Shown here piece after piece: positions 21,840-33,827 of a DNA stretch of 64,000 bases. Within the stretch, counting starts at the first letter, position 1. Each line of letters begins with the position of its first letter. The translations under genes and the position numbers were made by a program. The stretch is from Sipunculus nudus (Eukaryota; Annelida; Sipuncula; Golfingiida; Sipunculidae): positions 3,040,001 to 3,104,000 of the forward strand of contig CM049310.1 in the NCBI GenBank assembly GCA_026874595.1. Direction: 5' to 3'. The notes beneath the pieces were generated by a model. The model was not told the DNA's origin and searched no databases. It saw nothing but the letters and a program-made list of their open reading frames with translations.

Positions 21840-24417
21840 TTTAATGTTGATTTTTGCCTCACTGGATGCCTTCTAGCTTGACAATTGTTCATAAACATAA
21901 GATATATCTGATAAGGGTCATGAACAGTGATACAGGTAAAATACCACATTATATATACATACATGTATGTATTTTTTCACAGCTTTAAAAATACATGGTA
22001 ATCTAATTTTTTTATATATTCCAGGGATGGCCCTGCCTATTTGCCAGTTCACCAATGGCTAGCATTGGGGAGATCTGGTGAAACAAAATCCTCTCTGCCT
22101 TATTTATTGGCTAGAAGCATCTTTCCAAAGCCCTTAGGCCTAAAAAGTAAGTTCTTTGTTTCTGATTACAGTGGTGAAAAATTTAGAGCAGGTAGGTAGG
22201 GAATTTATTTTTTTTAATAATTTTATACCATGTGATATAAAACAGGCTTTTTAAAAGATCATTTTATGATTTTATTTTGCTGATGTTGTTCAGATTAAAT
22301 TAATTCACTCACAGGTTTCAAGTCAATTATCCAAAATGTATATATCAGGCCCTCCCATGTTGTCCCACTGTCAAAAAAAAGGAAAAGAACCAGGTTGCAA
22401 TATGACCCCCATCCTGACTATAGAAGGCTGGTACATGGAAATCAAATGATCTCCTGCATAAATATGCACACTGTAACTGTGTTACACATTTATACATAAT
22501 TTATCCCTAAGATCATAGAACAAGTAACTGAATCATTATTGTGATATAATTAGCTGTAATTTCAATTATTTGTGACTTGTACAAGACCTATGAAATGACC
22601 TTTTTGTGCCCCATGGTCAAGGCTTAAACCTTCAATAAAATTTAAAAGACTGGCTAGGTTTTCTTGGAGTTGGCCTGGATACTTTAAACAAGGAACTTTT
22701 TCTAGTTCTTACTGAATGAGCAAAACAAGGGACTATGAGTATAATATTTTCAAAAGTTGAAATAAAAGTTTATCGAGAAATACTGGTCTTCAGTTGATTT
22801 AATTATAGTGATTATATATTTAACTTTAGGTTCAACACAAAGTCACACAGAATAATCATGAATTGCACTGTCCACACATCTTTTTATATTCATATTTATA
22901 TTGTTATGATATGATCAGTTCATAATATTTTGAATTCTGCTCAGTGCCCGTTATTCAGAGAATTAGTTCTGGCTAAGGTGTTTCTGAAATGGCTAAAGAA
23001 AATTCCTGTTGGCTAAAATTTTGGCTGAAGATTTTTTGGAAGCAGGGGGAGCCCTGTATTACATCATATCTGGTAGGACTTGGAGTGGGTTTGAACCAAA
23101 TTTGGAAGCGTATTCTGTTAGAAACTTCAGAGGAATTAGTATGTGTGCATCTATGTCTAAACATCTTGAGAAAAAACAGGTGCCTATTCTAATGAGGCAG
23201 GGGATTCTGTTAGGCACTTCAGGGTACCAACCATTTATGATAGCGATGGAGGGTCTTGCAGGTGCAGGAAGGCTTGGCAGGTGCGCCCTCATGATAAAGG
23301 ATTTATATGACACTTACATGTGATTTTAAAATTTATATTGATCTTTAAATTCTTAAACAATATGGACAGAGACTTGAAGTCGTATACATCAAACACATAT
23401 GACAATCATTAATTATATAGTATTTTTATTATTATTATACATGTAGTAGTAGGCTAGTCTGTCAAGTTATTAAAGCTACCTTGGCCCTCTAGAATTTTTT
23501 TGTTCTGATCGTTCAGTCTTATTTTACTTTGCCCAAAAAAAAAAAATCAGGTTTCAGTGCAGTAATTTTATTATTTGTACGATGCATCTCTTAGTTTGTG
23601 GAAAACATATGGTTTTGAAATAACATGTCAGTCCATTTTTATAATGCATATATATAATATAGGCTGTTGCTACAGGTCTGGACCCAGACACCAATCATAA
23701 TGGCTAAAGTTACAGCACTTCCTATGAGCACAGCCGGACACATCTATGGAAGCTATTTCTCCAGCACCGCCTGATGGACCTACCAGAACATTAGCTATTG
23801 TTCCTGCATTTAGTAACAAATATAAATTTTATTTAATATTAATTGTAGCACTTTGTGTAGGACTTTCTTGGAGAATATGTAAAGACCCAGAAAACCACAA
23901 AATTACTAAAGAATTCTCATAAAATGTGACGGGAGTGAACTGCTTGATTTTAAATTGATCATGACCTAAGCAAGTTTAAAATATATGTACTCAAAATTAA
24001 TGTTTAAACAAAAGATCTATACAAATATATGTTTACTATTTATAAGTTTGAGATGAAGTCCATGTATGATTTTTAATGAAAATATAATTAGGTGTACTTC
24101 TAGTATAACATATAAAGATATTAATGAAAACTTATTAATGTTATATGGACTTTAATAATAAATTTCTATTTGCATGTAGTCCTATATTTTTAAAATATAT
24201 CCATAATTTGCACACCCAGAGTATAACTCATAATGCCGAGGTTTGTACTTATAGTTCTTAACTGTGTAAGTGCCAATCGGAAATAGTCAGTACCTTTAGC
24301 TCTTGGGCAATGTGTTAATATAATATATTAATATCTCTCTTTCTTGTACCAATGTTTGCATTAAGAATTGTTTTGATCTATATATATTTACTGTACAACA
24401 ATTATTTACTACTATTA
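21840..24417. other. Intergenic AT-rich DNA, nothing assigned
   Basis: Several overlapping short open frames occur at 22973-23323, the longest 104 codons (plus, 23009-23323). None is recognised. A GGTTCAAACCC box-B-like match on the minus strand near 23092 lacks a partner box A, so no tRNA or SINE is called. Confidence 0.4.
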
Positions 24418-25437
24418 GCTATGAACGATTACGTGTCAGTTGGACGGGCGCCAGTTGGATGGGTCCCATTTAGACGGTCCCAGCTGGATGGGTCCCAGTT
24501 AGACGGGTCACATTTAGACGCTATGTTATATTTATGTGACTTAATTACATATATGTTAGTAGCCGGGGATAGATGCTTTAAGGGAAAGCCTAACTTAAAT
24601 AATAAAAGTTTATATATGCTGATCAAACACAATACAGCTATGAAATTTTATGCAAGCCCTTATACCTGTGTACATGAATTATTGTTCAAAGAGCTATAGA
24701 TTTTAACCGTTATACTGTTTTCTTCCCTGACGTTGCTTTCGTGAAAACTGAAATCATTATATCCTAATATTATCTGTTTCGTCAGAGTTACAATAACGAA
24801 TCAACATGCAATCAAATGTCAAATAAAATTACCGACATGCGGTCGACGTGCTCTGGCAATTAATGTAAATAACAAAATATAAGCTAGGTTTTCAGAGAAT
24901 TCTCATATTTTATTCCGATATATCACATAATCCATGTGCTGTTATATTGTCAGTCCAAAATTATGCACATTTCCAAGAAACAAGAGTAGAAAGTCAGTTT
25001 GGAAATCCCTTACCACATCAGGAATATATGAAAGGGAAACCTGCACCTCTGACACGGTCACCGCACTTCAAAGAGAAGCGAGGTCGCTTTATAATTAACT
25101 TATTGTGTAAATAACGAGACTAATTAAGTTGCGTTTCACAATGAATATTATGGTAAGGCATTTTATAAATTCAGTAAAAACATCCGATTACCCTTTGATA
25201 GGTGTTTTATTAATCAATAAGACACAACCCCACAAACAAGGTAAACAGAACAACAGTTATCTCTCGTGGTCCCTTCTATTATTTATCAAAAATGAGCTGA
25301 AGAAAGGCTTTATGCATGTAAATATACACATTTATGTTTGTCTGTGTTGTCGTATGTATTTTGGATAAAGTTTATATTCACTTATTTGTATCCGCAAATC
25401 ACACGGGTAATATACATACTTGGTAAATACATGAACA

Positions 25438-25500
25438 GAGAGAGAGAGAGAGATAATGCCTGAGAGAGAGAGAGAGAGATAATGCCTGAGAGAGATATGA
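25438..25500 (+). repeat. (GA)n with interspersed TAATGCCT minisatellite
   Basis: Two long (GA)n blocks, each followed by GATAATGCCTGA, then a third shorter one. Confidence 0.9.
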
Positions 25501-25725
25501 TAGAAAAAAAGGAGAAAGATGTTATTTTCATAAAAAAATGAATGGTTTGAAAAATGAAATTATTATTATATAATACACATTTGTTTTATTTCACAGGGAA
25601 CTTTAATGTTTGGTGGTTCATGTTAATCAACAGAATATTTATCAAAGACCACCGTGCTGTTATTATAACAGTTACAACATGGCTTAGACAACCGGTGCGG
25701 AACGAAACCTAATCACAGTAACTGC

Positions 25726-27641
25726 TTACCGTATTTATGTGTGTATAAGACGACCCCATGTATAAGACCACCCCCCAATTTTGAACCTCAAATTTTGGTT
25801 CAAATTATTTTTCAGCATCTTAAGTTGGAGCTGCCTGCTACTGAGTATAACTTTGTTAGCATAATTATCACTTTAACACTGATTGAAATGGGATTTTATA
25901 ATTTTTTATTCTTAAAATGGTCAGTGGTATATTTTTTTATGATGCTACAAGTAAATACAGGAAAGTAATATAGATAGGTATGGAGCAGACCAAAACGGAA
26001 TTAATTAAACATATCAAAGAATGAGTATTATGCAACAATTCAAATTAATATTATAAGACACATCAAAGGGTCAATTTTAGGGCCCAAATTTGGGTAATAA
26101 GTTATTATCAAGGAGATGGCACCCACTAAGAATTAACATGTCAAGAGAATGTGCATTACAGGGCACTGACACCTTCCTCTTTGAAAAAAATAATTTTATT
26201 TCAAAGAAATGTCAGTCTTCTGCATAATTTGAAGGAGATCACCACAAACACCAACTGCATATCAGCGTCCACATCCACAGGTGGCTTAAGGTTGACAAGT
26301 GACAGCGCATGAAACCAAGGCTTCCATGATGCTCTACTTAACTAAGCTTCCTCATTTATTATTCCGTGTTAACCTTAAACTATCGAAAATTCACATTTTC
26401 CTGGCCTGTCCACAACCATGTCACAGTTACCATAATTTTCCCACAAAATATATCAGGTTTGCGTAAACGACGTCGGTCAGGTTCGAATTTATTCCGTTGT
26501 ACCAGTCAGGAAGGAAAAACGTGATTATATATATAGGTAATGACCTAGTAGGACTTTCGTGAACTACGTTATTTTACGACATTTAACTGTGCAAGTTTAA
26601 TGCTACCTTGTAGAAACAAGGGTTTCCATTCGGTTACTATTTAATAGATCATTTCCCAAGAGGATACACGCACCAGATCCAGGGTTTCGTCATAAAACTG
26701 TGAGGAAATTTGTCATATTTATATCCCGCGGAAACTTGGTTCCTTTCTTGAACTTTGTTGACCCGTTATAATGCATTCATTTCTTGATGTAGTCCAATAA
26801 AACAAGCTTGACAAACATTGAATTTCACGTCACCTGAGGTAAGGGCGCTTTATATTTATAATTATAAAGTGCTACTGGTTGTCTTGTAATCAAAGTGCCA
26901 TGTGCAAGCCTCCGTGTATGTCAATGTGCAAGCCAGCTGACAGCGTCCGCATTCACTGGACTTGTGAACATTTTACGCGGTCAATATGGCACCATATGAA
27001 CAAATCATTCTTGTATTAATATGCATATTACTTGCTAATGGATGGCATTAGCAGGTTCCCAGCATCCCTTGCGTGAGCGCTGTACTCTCGGATCTTGAGT
27101 ACATGGGTAAGCCCCGCAAGCTGATAGCGGCATTGACAATTATATCACTGCGAACCTGATTAAAGTGAATTGACAAGATATTTTTGGCAAAATATACTTT
27201 AAAACTTATATATTTTCAGGACTGGGAATTCCGTTTCGGTCTGTCAGTTCCGCGATTCCGTCAGCGATCGCGGGAAATCACTGGCTCTACTGTCAGAAGG
27301 GCTCTCATATATTGATTCCGTTGAAATTCCTGTGTCAATGCGAAGAGGGTAAACCTTTTCTTATCAATTATTTAACTATGTGCGCATGTAAATCTGATGT
27401 ATGAACGATAAATATAAACAAAAAAAAGCACTGTAATGTTCTTTTTTGAGTGTACATTACCACCATACGGACATGATCACGCCGTCCAGTTCGACTGACA
27501 TAATAATACTGATTGCCCTAAATTATCCTTGGAGGCCCTGAGGACGATGAAAACTTGTACCCTTGTATAAAACGGCCCCCCTTCTTTGCCAAATATTTTT
27601 AGGATAAAATTTGTCGTCCTGTACACGAAAAAATACGGTAA
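25726..27641. mobile_element. TIR element TTACCGTATTT, nested in the 4.5-kb element
   Basis: Left end TTACCGTATTTATGTGTGTA..., right end (other strand) TTACCGTATTTTTTCGTGTA. They match at 24 of 29 bases, both continuing into GACGAC. No clear target duplication and no transposase were seen. The GTGTATAAGACG type of end is widespread in invertebrate repeats. Confidence 0.5.
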
Positions 27642-28227
27642 TTAACAAGAAGATGTGGTTTATGTGGTTTCCCTTTGAAACGTGGTTATATGGGATGTAC
27701 AGTTTTCTCATTCCTGTTAAGGTCTTTGAAGACAGTGATTTATACATAAATTTATTTAAGGAGTTAATAAATCTATGTGAAATCTATCTATCTGTTTGTC
27801 TATCTATCTATCTATTGCTCTATCTTTCAACTAAAATGAAAGGCATTGTACGATACAAGTCCGTAAAAAATCACTGAATTTAATACTAAAATATTAGAGA
27901 GTGTAGGATAACCTACACCTGTGAGTAAAGAAGCATTGAATTTAATAACCAAAGGCTATTTATGGAAGAAAAATATGTAATATATGAAATGAATAACTCA
28001 TATTTTATTGACTGACCACGTAACTCGGCTTTGAAATAGGGACAATTCTAATTTTATCGATATTACAAGCAAGCAAATAATTATTTAAGCTCTGAACACG
28101 TTCCATAAAAAATTATGAACTGCATTTATTTTAAGATAACATCTCATAAATTATCGTTCCAATAAATAAATTCAATATAGACTTCAACGATGCCAAATAC
28201 ATGACATTTTAATGATTGCATTTTATG

Positions 28228-28577
28228 TTGCCAGTTAGCCGGCAGTTCTATGTATATAGGCCGTTAATCTTTCATGGCGTTGCAAATTGTTCGATATTAT
28301 CATATATACAATTAAAATTATATATATATATACATATATATATATATTAAGACAAAAATACAGCAAAATATCCTTGATATTAACCGGCAAGTGATAATAA
28401 AACAAGACATAATGCTTGCACATGATGTCGGCGTCGCGATTCAGCCTGGTGGTCTATGTAAATAGGCTGTTCATCCTTCATGGCGCTGCAAATGGTTCGA
28501 TATTTTCATATACACAATTAAAATGCTATATATATCTATATATTTATATATCGATGTATATATATATATATATATCA

Positions 28578-28637
<60 letters not shown>

Positions 28638-28830
28638 AGACAACAAGACAGCAAAATACCCTAGATATTGCAAGGTAAGTGATAATAAACGAGACAATGT
28701 AACGCGTCGCCATATAGCCAGGTTGTCTATGCGAATGAGCCGTTCATCCTTCAGGACGTTTCAAACTGCTTGATATTTTCATATATTCATTCATATTACT
28801 ATATAAAATATAAAAATGCATATATTATAG
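28228..28830 (+). repeat. Three tandem copies of a ~240-bp unit with (TA)n tracts
   Basis: Blocks at about 28232, 28447 and 28717 share 'GTCTATG.AA.AGGC.GTTCATCCTTCA.G.CG.TGCAAA' and 'TTCGATATT.TCATATA'. Each is followed by a TA-rich run and 'AAGACAA.A...GCAAAATA'. The second unit has (TA)n about 28555-28636. Confidence 0.7.
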
Positions 28831-28983
28831 CCTTCGTGTATTAAACCCATACGTTATTGATAGAGCGTCTGACTGGGACCCGTCGGACTGGGACCCATCG
28901 GACTGGGACCTGTCCAGATGGGATAAGAAAAATCCGACCTGTCTATCTGAAACCTGTCCATTTAGGATGACACCGCTATGAAC

Positions 28984-29739
28984 AAAGAAAAAATCCATCC
29001 ATCAAACCTACCACTGTACCACTACCGGCTAATTACTTACACTAATGTCACTATAGTGACATCAATAACCACCATTAAACTGACAATATACTTGTATTTG
29101 CATATAACATACCTGTGAAACCCGTTACATTGTGGACATCCTGTGATAATTATGTTAATTTTATATCTACACAGAAATTATATCAGTAGTTTTATCAGCA
29201 TGATAAGTACCCTTAATTTCTGTACCTGACGTTCAGTGCCACAGGCAATGCTCTTGTCAACACAGTCCCTCACCAGCTCACTGCGTTTAATTTGACAACT
29301 CGATGACCAAAATAAACTTGAAAAGGGAATCCTACCATTTCTTAACCCTGATTACTTACCTAATTTATAAATTGAATCTATTCCGGCTAACAACAGTACG
29401 CTGGTCCATCATCGGCTGGAGTTCCACACAGGAGGCCAGTAAACAAGCAGTGATCAGCCCACAGCAATCACTTGCCAATTTTTGTTGTAGTCCTGTAAAA
29501 GGTAAATTGAGGAGCGCATTGAGAATATACCGTTCCTTAATTGGCTAAAAATCTTAGTCCTTAAATTTGGATTTATCATATAAGTTTAAGAAGTATTAAT
29601 TCTTAACAGATTTTTATATGATAGATTTTAGGGTTCTTTGAAAGTAGAGATCAGTGTTGATGATTTGGGGGCTGATTTATTTTTGACCAATTAGCTGCCG
29701 ACACTACAGCGATTCTCCGGACTAGCACAAACAGACAGT
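28984..29739 (+). other. SELENOF upstream region
   Basis: Includes the promoter by position. CCAAT occurs at about 29685, 55 bp before the ATG. No TATA box is apparent, as is common for housekeeping genes. The transcription start is not defined. Confidence 0.35.
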
Positions 29740-29784
29740 ATGGCTGACTTCCGCAGTCTGCTGTCTGTGGTCGTCGCCTTTCTG
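29740..29784 (+). CDS. SELENOF: SELENOF coding exon 1 (signal peptide)
   Basis: 45 nt, from ATG to a consensus GTAAGT donor, phase 0. It encodes MADFRSLLSVVVAFL, a short N-terminus followed by a hydrophobic core, and exon 2 continues with LTVAECG. Together they form a plausible signal peptide with cleavage near Ala-Glu-Cys. It is shorter than the vertebrate leader. The exon was found from the required phase, the leader-like residues and the strong donor. It is the least certain of the four exons because so short a coding piece carries little family signal. Confidence 0.8.
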
Positions 29785-31540
29785 GTAAGTTTATAGCAAT
29801 ATAAGAACAGATAAGACTATAATAATTACCCAGACTATAGCTGTCGAAGATTGTTTCAAAATTAGGCAGTAAATTTCCCTCTTAGTCTTACCCGTTGCTG
29901 CCAAGAAGAAGTTTGAAAGTTCGTCGGTCGGGACGGACACGTCGTCTGTGCCAGATGACGCCTCTGAGCACTGAACTAAAGAAATAAGGATAGGTATGGT
30001 AGCCAGGTAGCCACATCTATCCTTTGTAGCTATACATCGTAGGATGATTCAAATAGAAGCCTCTGGGACGAGGTGTAGGCGCCAATATTAGACGCTGCAC
30101 ATTTAGTGTACTCCCCGTCCAGAAATCCCCGGGCGGCCAGGGCCTCGGAGCCTGAGCCTGCAACAGTCAAAGGGAGCTCTGACTTAGCCTGTGCAGGGTG
30201 TGAATTGTTTGATGAGGAAGTGTGATATCCTTGTGGTCGGAGGGCAATAAAACCTTGTAGAATTTAGGCTTGGATAAAAGACAAAACCCTATTCGCATCT
30301 AGGAGTGAGTTGGCCCTAGCACCCGTCCTCTCTTACTACGCTACGCTGTGCGAGAGCCCTAGAAGATGATTTGAGGAAACTGGAGACATTCCACATGACA
30401 ATTAAATTCTTATATTTCGTCTGAAAATGTCGTATTCGTTGAGAAATAAAGATATTCTTATCAAATACGCATATAACATACCACTTAGACAGTGTTTGTC
30501 CTCTTTAATTGTTGATCAGAAGAATATGTATTATCCTAATAATGGGTAATACACGGGGAACGATGTCTGCTCTGGGTTTTCCCCCAGCCACGGCTGGCCA
30601 GCAGCCGCCTGTGTAACCAGTGGTTACGGGCCGTGTTGGCTCAGCGACCAAAGGTCATGCAGTTCATTGTTTCAGATTCTAAGGCAGTTTCAAGCGCACG
30701 GGTTGCAAAGTCTTAAAAGTGAGACTTGTTAACATACTAAAACATAATATTTAGCTGAATTTCTTGGTCATTTGAATAAAGTACTATATCTCCCTTAGAT
30801 TACTTAAAGTTTCCTTGTCATAAACGCACTATTTGATTTTACACAATTTTTTTCTGACAAGGGTTTGAAGTTCTCCAGTTTACTCTGAAGCTTTTTATGC
30901 GGCGGTATCCAGGGTCCTGGATACCGCCACATTTAATGCAGTTATGAGTGAGTGTACTGCACGGAGAGTGCCTGTTTGTGTATGTATGATAATATTAATA
31001 TCATGTATAATAAATTCATCTTGTCACTCTGCTTAGCTCTCCTATTTTCATATAATGCAGCCCACTTCATTCAAATATAATTCTTTTTCGCTAACCTGTG
31101 AGCTTATACGATGGTGTGCTGTTGTCCATCAGCCATTGACGATCATCTGTACGTTAACCCATACTATCTTGAAAATGGCAGGAGTAAGCATCACAAAATT
31201 TATGCAAAAAATAAGTCATCTAAAAAACTCTTATCGGATTTTGCTTATTTTTTGGCTAACTGCATTTTCTAAGATTTATAGGGAAAAAGCTAAAAAATCT
31301 TTTAAAAATCTTTTTCTCCAAAATGCTTAGTCAGATTGTCCAATATTTCACAGAAATGATTCCTTGAACAATCTCACTCAAGTTTGTTCAAATGGTTTAA
31401 GTTCGATGATTTTTGGCTGAGTTACAGGAAGTTGAACTAAGTCATCTGTCCAAAAAAGCATACTAAAATTATGATCTCTAAAACGGCTGGAGCTATCATC
31501 ACCAAATTTTATGCCAATGCGGTCCGCATGAGTCATATCT
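29785..31540 (+). other. SELENOF intron 1, proximal part
   Basis: The first ~600 bp (29880-30370) is more GC-rich than its surroundings, with several CpG. It may be the downstream half of a promoter-associated CpG-rich zone. No exon or mobile element was recognised. Faint similarity to the core of the pearl-like repeats (a GGTGGTGCCACC block) begins at about 31555. Confidence 0.45.
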
Positions 31541-31554
31541 GAAATTGAGGTATT

Positions 31555-33500
31555 GGTGGTGCCACCTACATCGGCCTTTTTTGTACAGGGGTCATCAGTG
31601 CCCGTATCATACTGAGGGTTACAAAAAACTTCTTCTCTGAAACCAGATTGTTAAATATCACACAGATATGATCCTAGGGTAGTGCTTTCTGATGTTTGTT
31701 CAAATGGTCTCAGTTTAGTGTCTTTTGGCCAAGTTATGGGAAGCTGAATTTAGTCATATGCCATAACAGCCCATTTTAGCTCAGTGGCTACAAAGATCTT
31801 CTTCTCAAAAACCACTGGGCCAGATTTGTATCACGCTCCAGAGGCAGCGGAAATCTTGCGCTTCTAAAGAAGCAACTGATTTTCACCCTGCCTGCTTTGG
31901 CCGTTTGTGATGCATTTAGAAACCAAATGGCGGTTTGTTGTCCGCTGAAAAAATGTGCGTATGATGTGACAAGCAGCCAACCAGATGCCAATAAATGAAC
32001 ACTCGACAGGCATCCTGGCTCCGCCCATAGCTGCGCTTCAAGCACAGCTTGATGACAGTTTATGGTCGAATTTTTATTGCTCCCTCTGCATTCTTGCATC
32101 ATCGACCGATTAGATTATGACATTATGACTGTGTTAGCCTAGCCATGTATCTGTTGTCTGCAGAACTGAAACCAGCCAGCGAGGTGTGCACGCAGCCTTT
32201 GTTGTTGTTTGGATTGAATTGCAGCTCACCGGTCGGGCATCCTATGTGCCCAAGGCCCTAAGCAAACGACATCTAGGGCCATTCTCTCTGAGCTTGTGGC
32301 TTGTTCATACGATTACAGGGACGATGAGCTGTCACTCAAAACGAAATGAACAACATTGGCTCTGTGTACATAGATTATGAATAATTGGTATCCATACTCA
32401 ACTTATTTCAAGAATTTGCACTCAGTGAGATGTATCTGTATTATAATTTTGCATTCAGTATGCATCTGTAATAATTTGCCATATATTCCAGATTTTTTTT
32501 TTTTTATTAAAAGTGAGCTGAAAAGCATTTTGTATTTGGAAAATGTATTTCAAAATTATTTAAGTAGGGATCACTTGTGTTCAGGTGGCAGCACTTGGTT
32601 TACCATGGCAGATTGCCAAGATTTGCCAGTGCCTGGATGTTGGCCATTAGCCAAGATGATGTCAGCTCTAAAAAACAGCTTTGGCACAGTGCCAGGATTG
32701 GAAGAAGTGCAGCCAGGTATAGGTCAAGAGTTCATTCAGTGCAGTAGCTGCATTCTGTTGATAGCTTTGTGTACTTCCCACTGCATCAGATTTGGCACCA
32801 AAGATCAGTCTGGGTCTAGTTATAGCTTTGGCAGACTGCAAACAGTGTCAGTTTATGCAGCCAGGTACAGGTCAAAAGTTTACTGAGTCTAGCCAGGTGC
32901 AGGTCAAGAATTCACTCAGTGCAGTAGCTGCATTCTATTAATAGCTTTTGGAGACTGCTTACTGTGTCAGATCATACAACAGACCAAGAGTTTACTCAGT
33001 GCAGCCAGGTACAGGTCAAGAGTTCACTCAATCTAGCCAGGTGAAGGTCAAGAGTTCACTCAGTGCAGTAGCTTGAGCCAGCAATTTGTCACAGTTCACT
33101 CGGGGCAACTGCCTTTCTCACCTAAGCCTGGTCAGCCCCAGTGCATCAAACTCAAGGGAAGTTTGAAGTATTGGCCTGATATTTTGACCTGTCTATGCTT
33201 TATTAATAGATTTCTCGTTCACAAGACAGGTGTCTCCACCTACAATGACTTTTGCACAGTGTATGTGCCTGCTTATATCTTCGGAGGAATTTAATATATC
33301 ATATTTATACATATCAGATAGCTTTATTGTGTTCAAGACTGGTGGCACCAGCTACAATAATTTTTGCACAATGTATGTCGCTGCTTATTTCTCAGGAGGG
33401 GTTTGATGGATCAGTCTGATATTTGGCATATGTATATATCTCTGATAGCTTCATTGTATAAAAGACTGGTGGTGCCAGCTACTATCATTTATGTTTTGTG
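31555..33500 (+). repeat. Old, diverged pearl-core-like and minisatellite repeats
   Basis: 31555-31580 carries GGTGGTGCCACCTACAT. At 33230, 33340 and 33466 three units about 115-125 bp apart carry GGTGTCTCCACC, GGTGGCACCAGC and GGTGGTGCCAGC, each followed by TACAAT/TACTAT and a TTTTGCACA block. They look like ancient core units without ends. Between them, 32700-33075 repeats a CAGCCAGGTACAGGTCAAGA / TTCACTCAGTGCAGTAGCT pair several times. An open frame of 169 codons at 32377-32886 overlaps this repeat and shows no family similarity. Confidence 0.5.
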
Positions 33501-33827
33501 TGCACCCAGGCCAGAATTTTAGCAGTGATGTTTGTGTAATTGTTTCTTGTTCAAAATGTTTAGTACTTGCATTGTTCATATACATGTTACACATGTACTT
33601 GAAAAGTAATGGTCCAGCATTGAAAGGTTATACCTGGTGTATATCCGATTGCACAGGTTCGCATTGTAGGCCTTGTTTTTTATTTTTTACTGTGAGAATA
33701 TCATAAAATGTCAAATTTTTTCTCAGGCACTCGCATAGAAATGACAAGTGATAATAAAATATGAGATAATAAACAATGTACAGGTAGAATTGTCATAATT
33801 TTTAAAGTATCTTCGAAGTAAGTAACA

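Larger units (their letters stand above)
24427..28974. mobile_element. Possible 4.5-kb DNA transposon with multi-unit inverted ends
   Basis: A 15-bp motif of type GTTGGATGGGTCCCA is repeated about six times at 24440-24520, and in inverse orientation at 28862-28970 (GTCCGACGGGTCCCA and variants). GTGTCA occurs just outside the cluster at both ends. The 9-mer GCTATGAAC directly flanks the interval at 24418-24426 and 28975-28983. A 9-bp duplication and repeated-unit termini fit a Mutator-like element, but no transposase was seen. Confidence 0.45.

Noticed and set aside
23070-23110. tRNA or tRNA-derived SINE from a GGTTCAAACCC match
   Set aside because: No box A at the right distance and no cloverleaf or A-tail.
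25741-25968. Frame MYKTTPCIRPPPNFEP...
   Set aside because: It starts inside the TTACCGTATTT terminal inverted repeat and shows no similarity.
28416-28713. Hydrophobic Tyr/Ile-rich frames
   Set aside because: They are translations of the (TA)n microsatellite.
30620-30700. Box A-like TGGCTCAGCGACC as a SINE head
   Set aside because: No matching box B downstream and no second copy in the window.
32377-32886. 169-codon open frame
   Set aside because: It overlaps an imperfect tandem repeat, has no recognisable motif and has an intron-like position in SELENOF intron 1.
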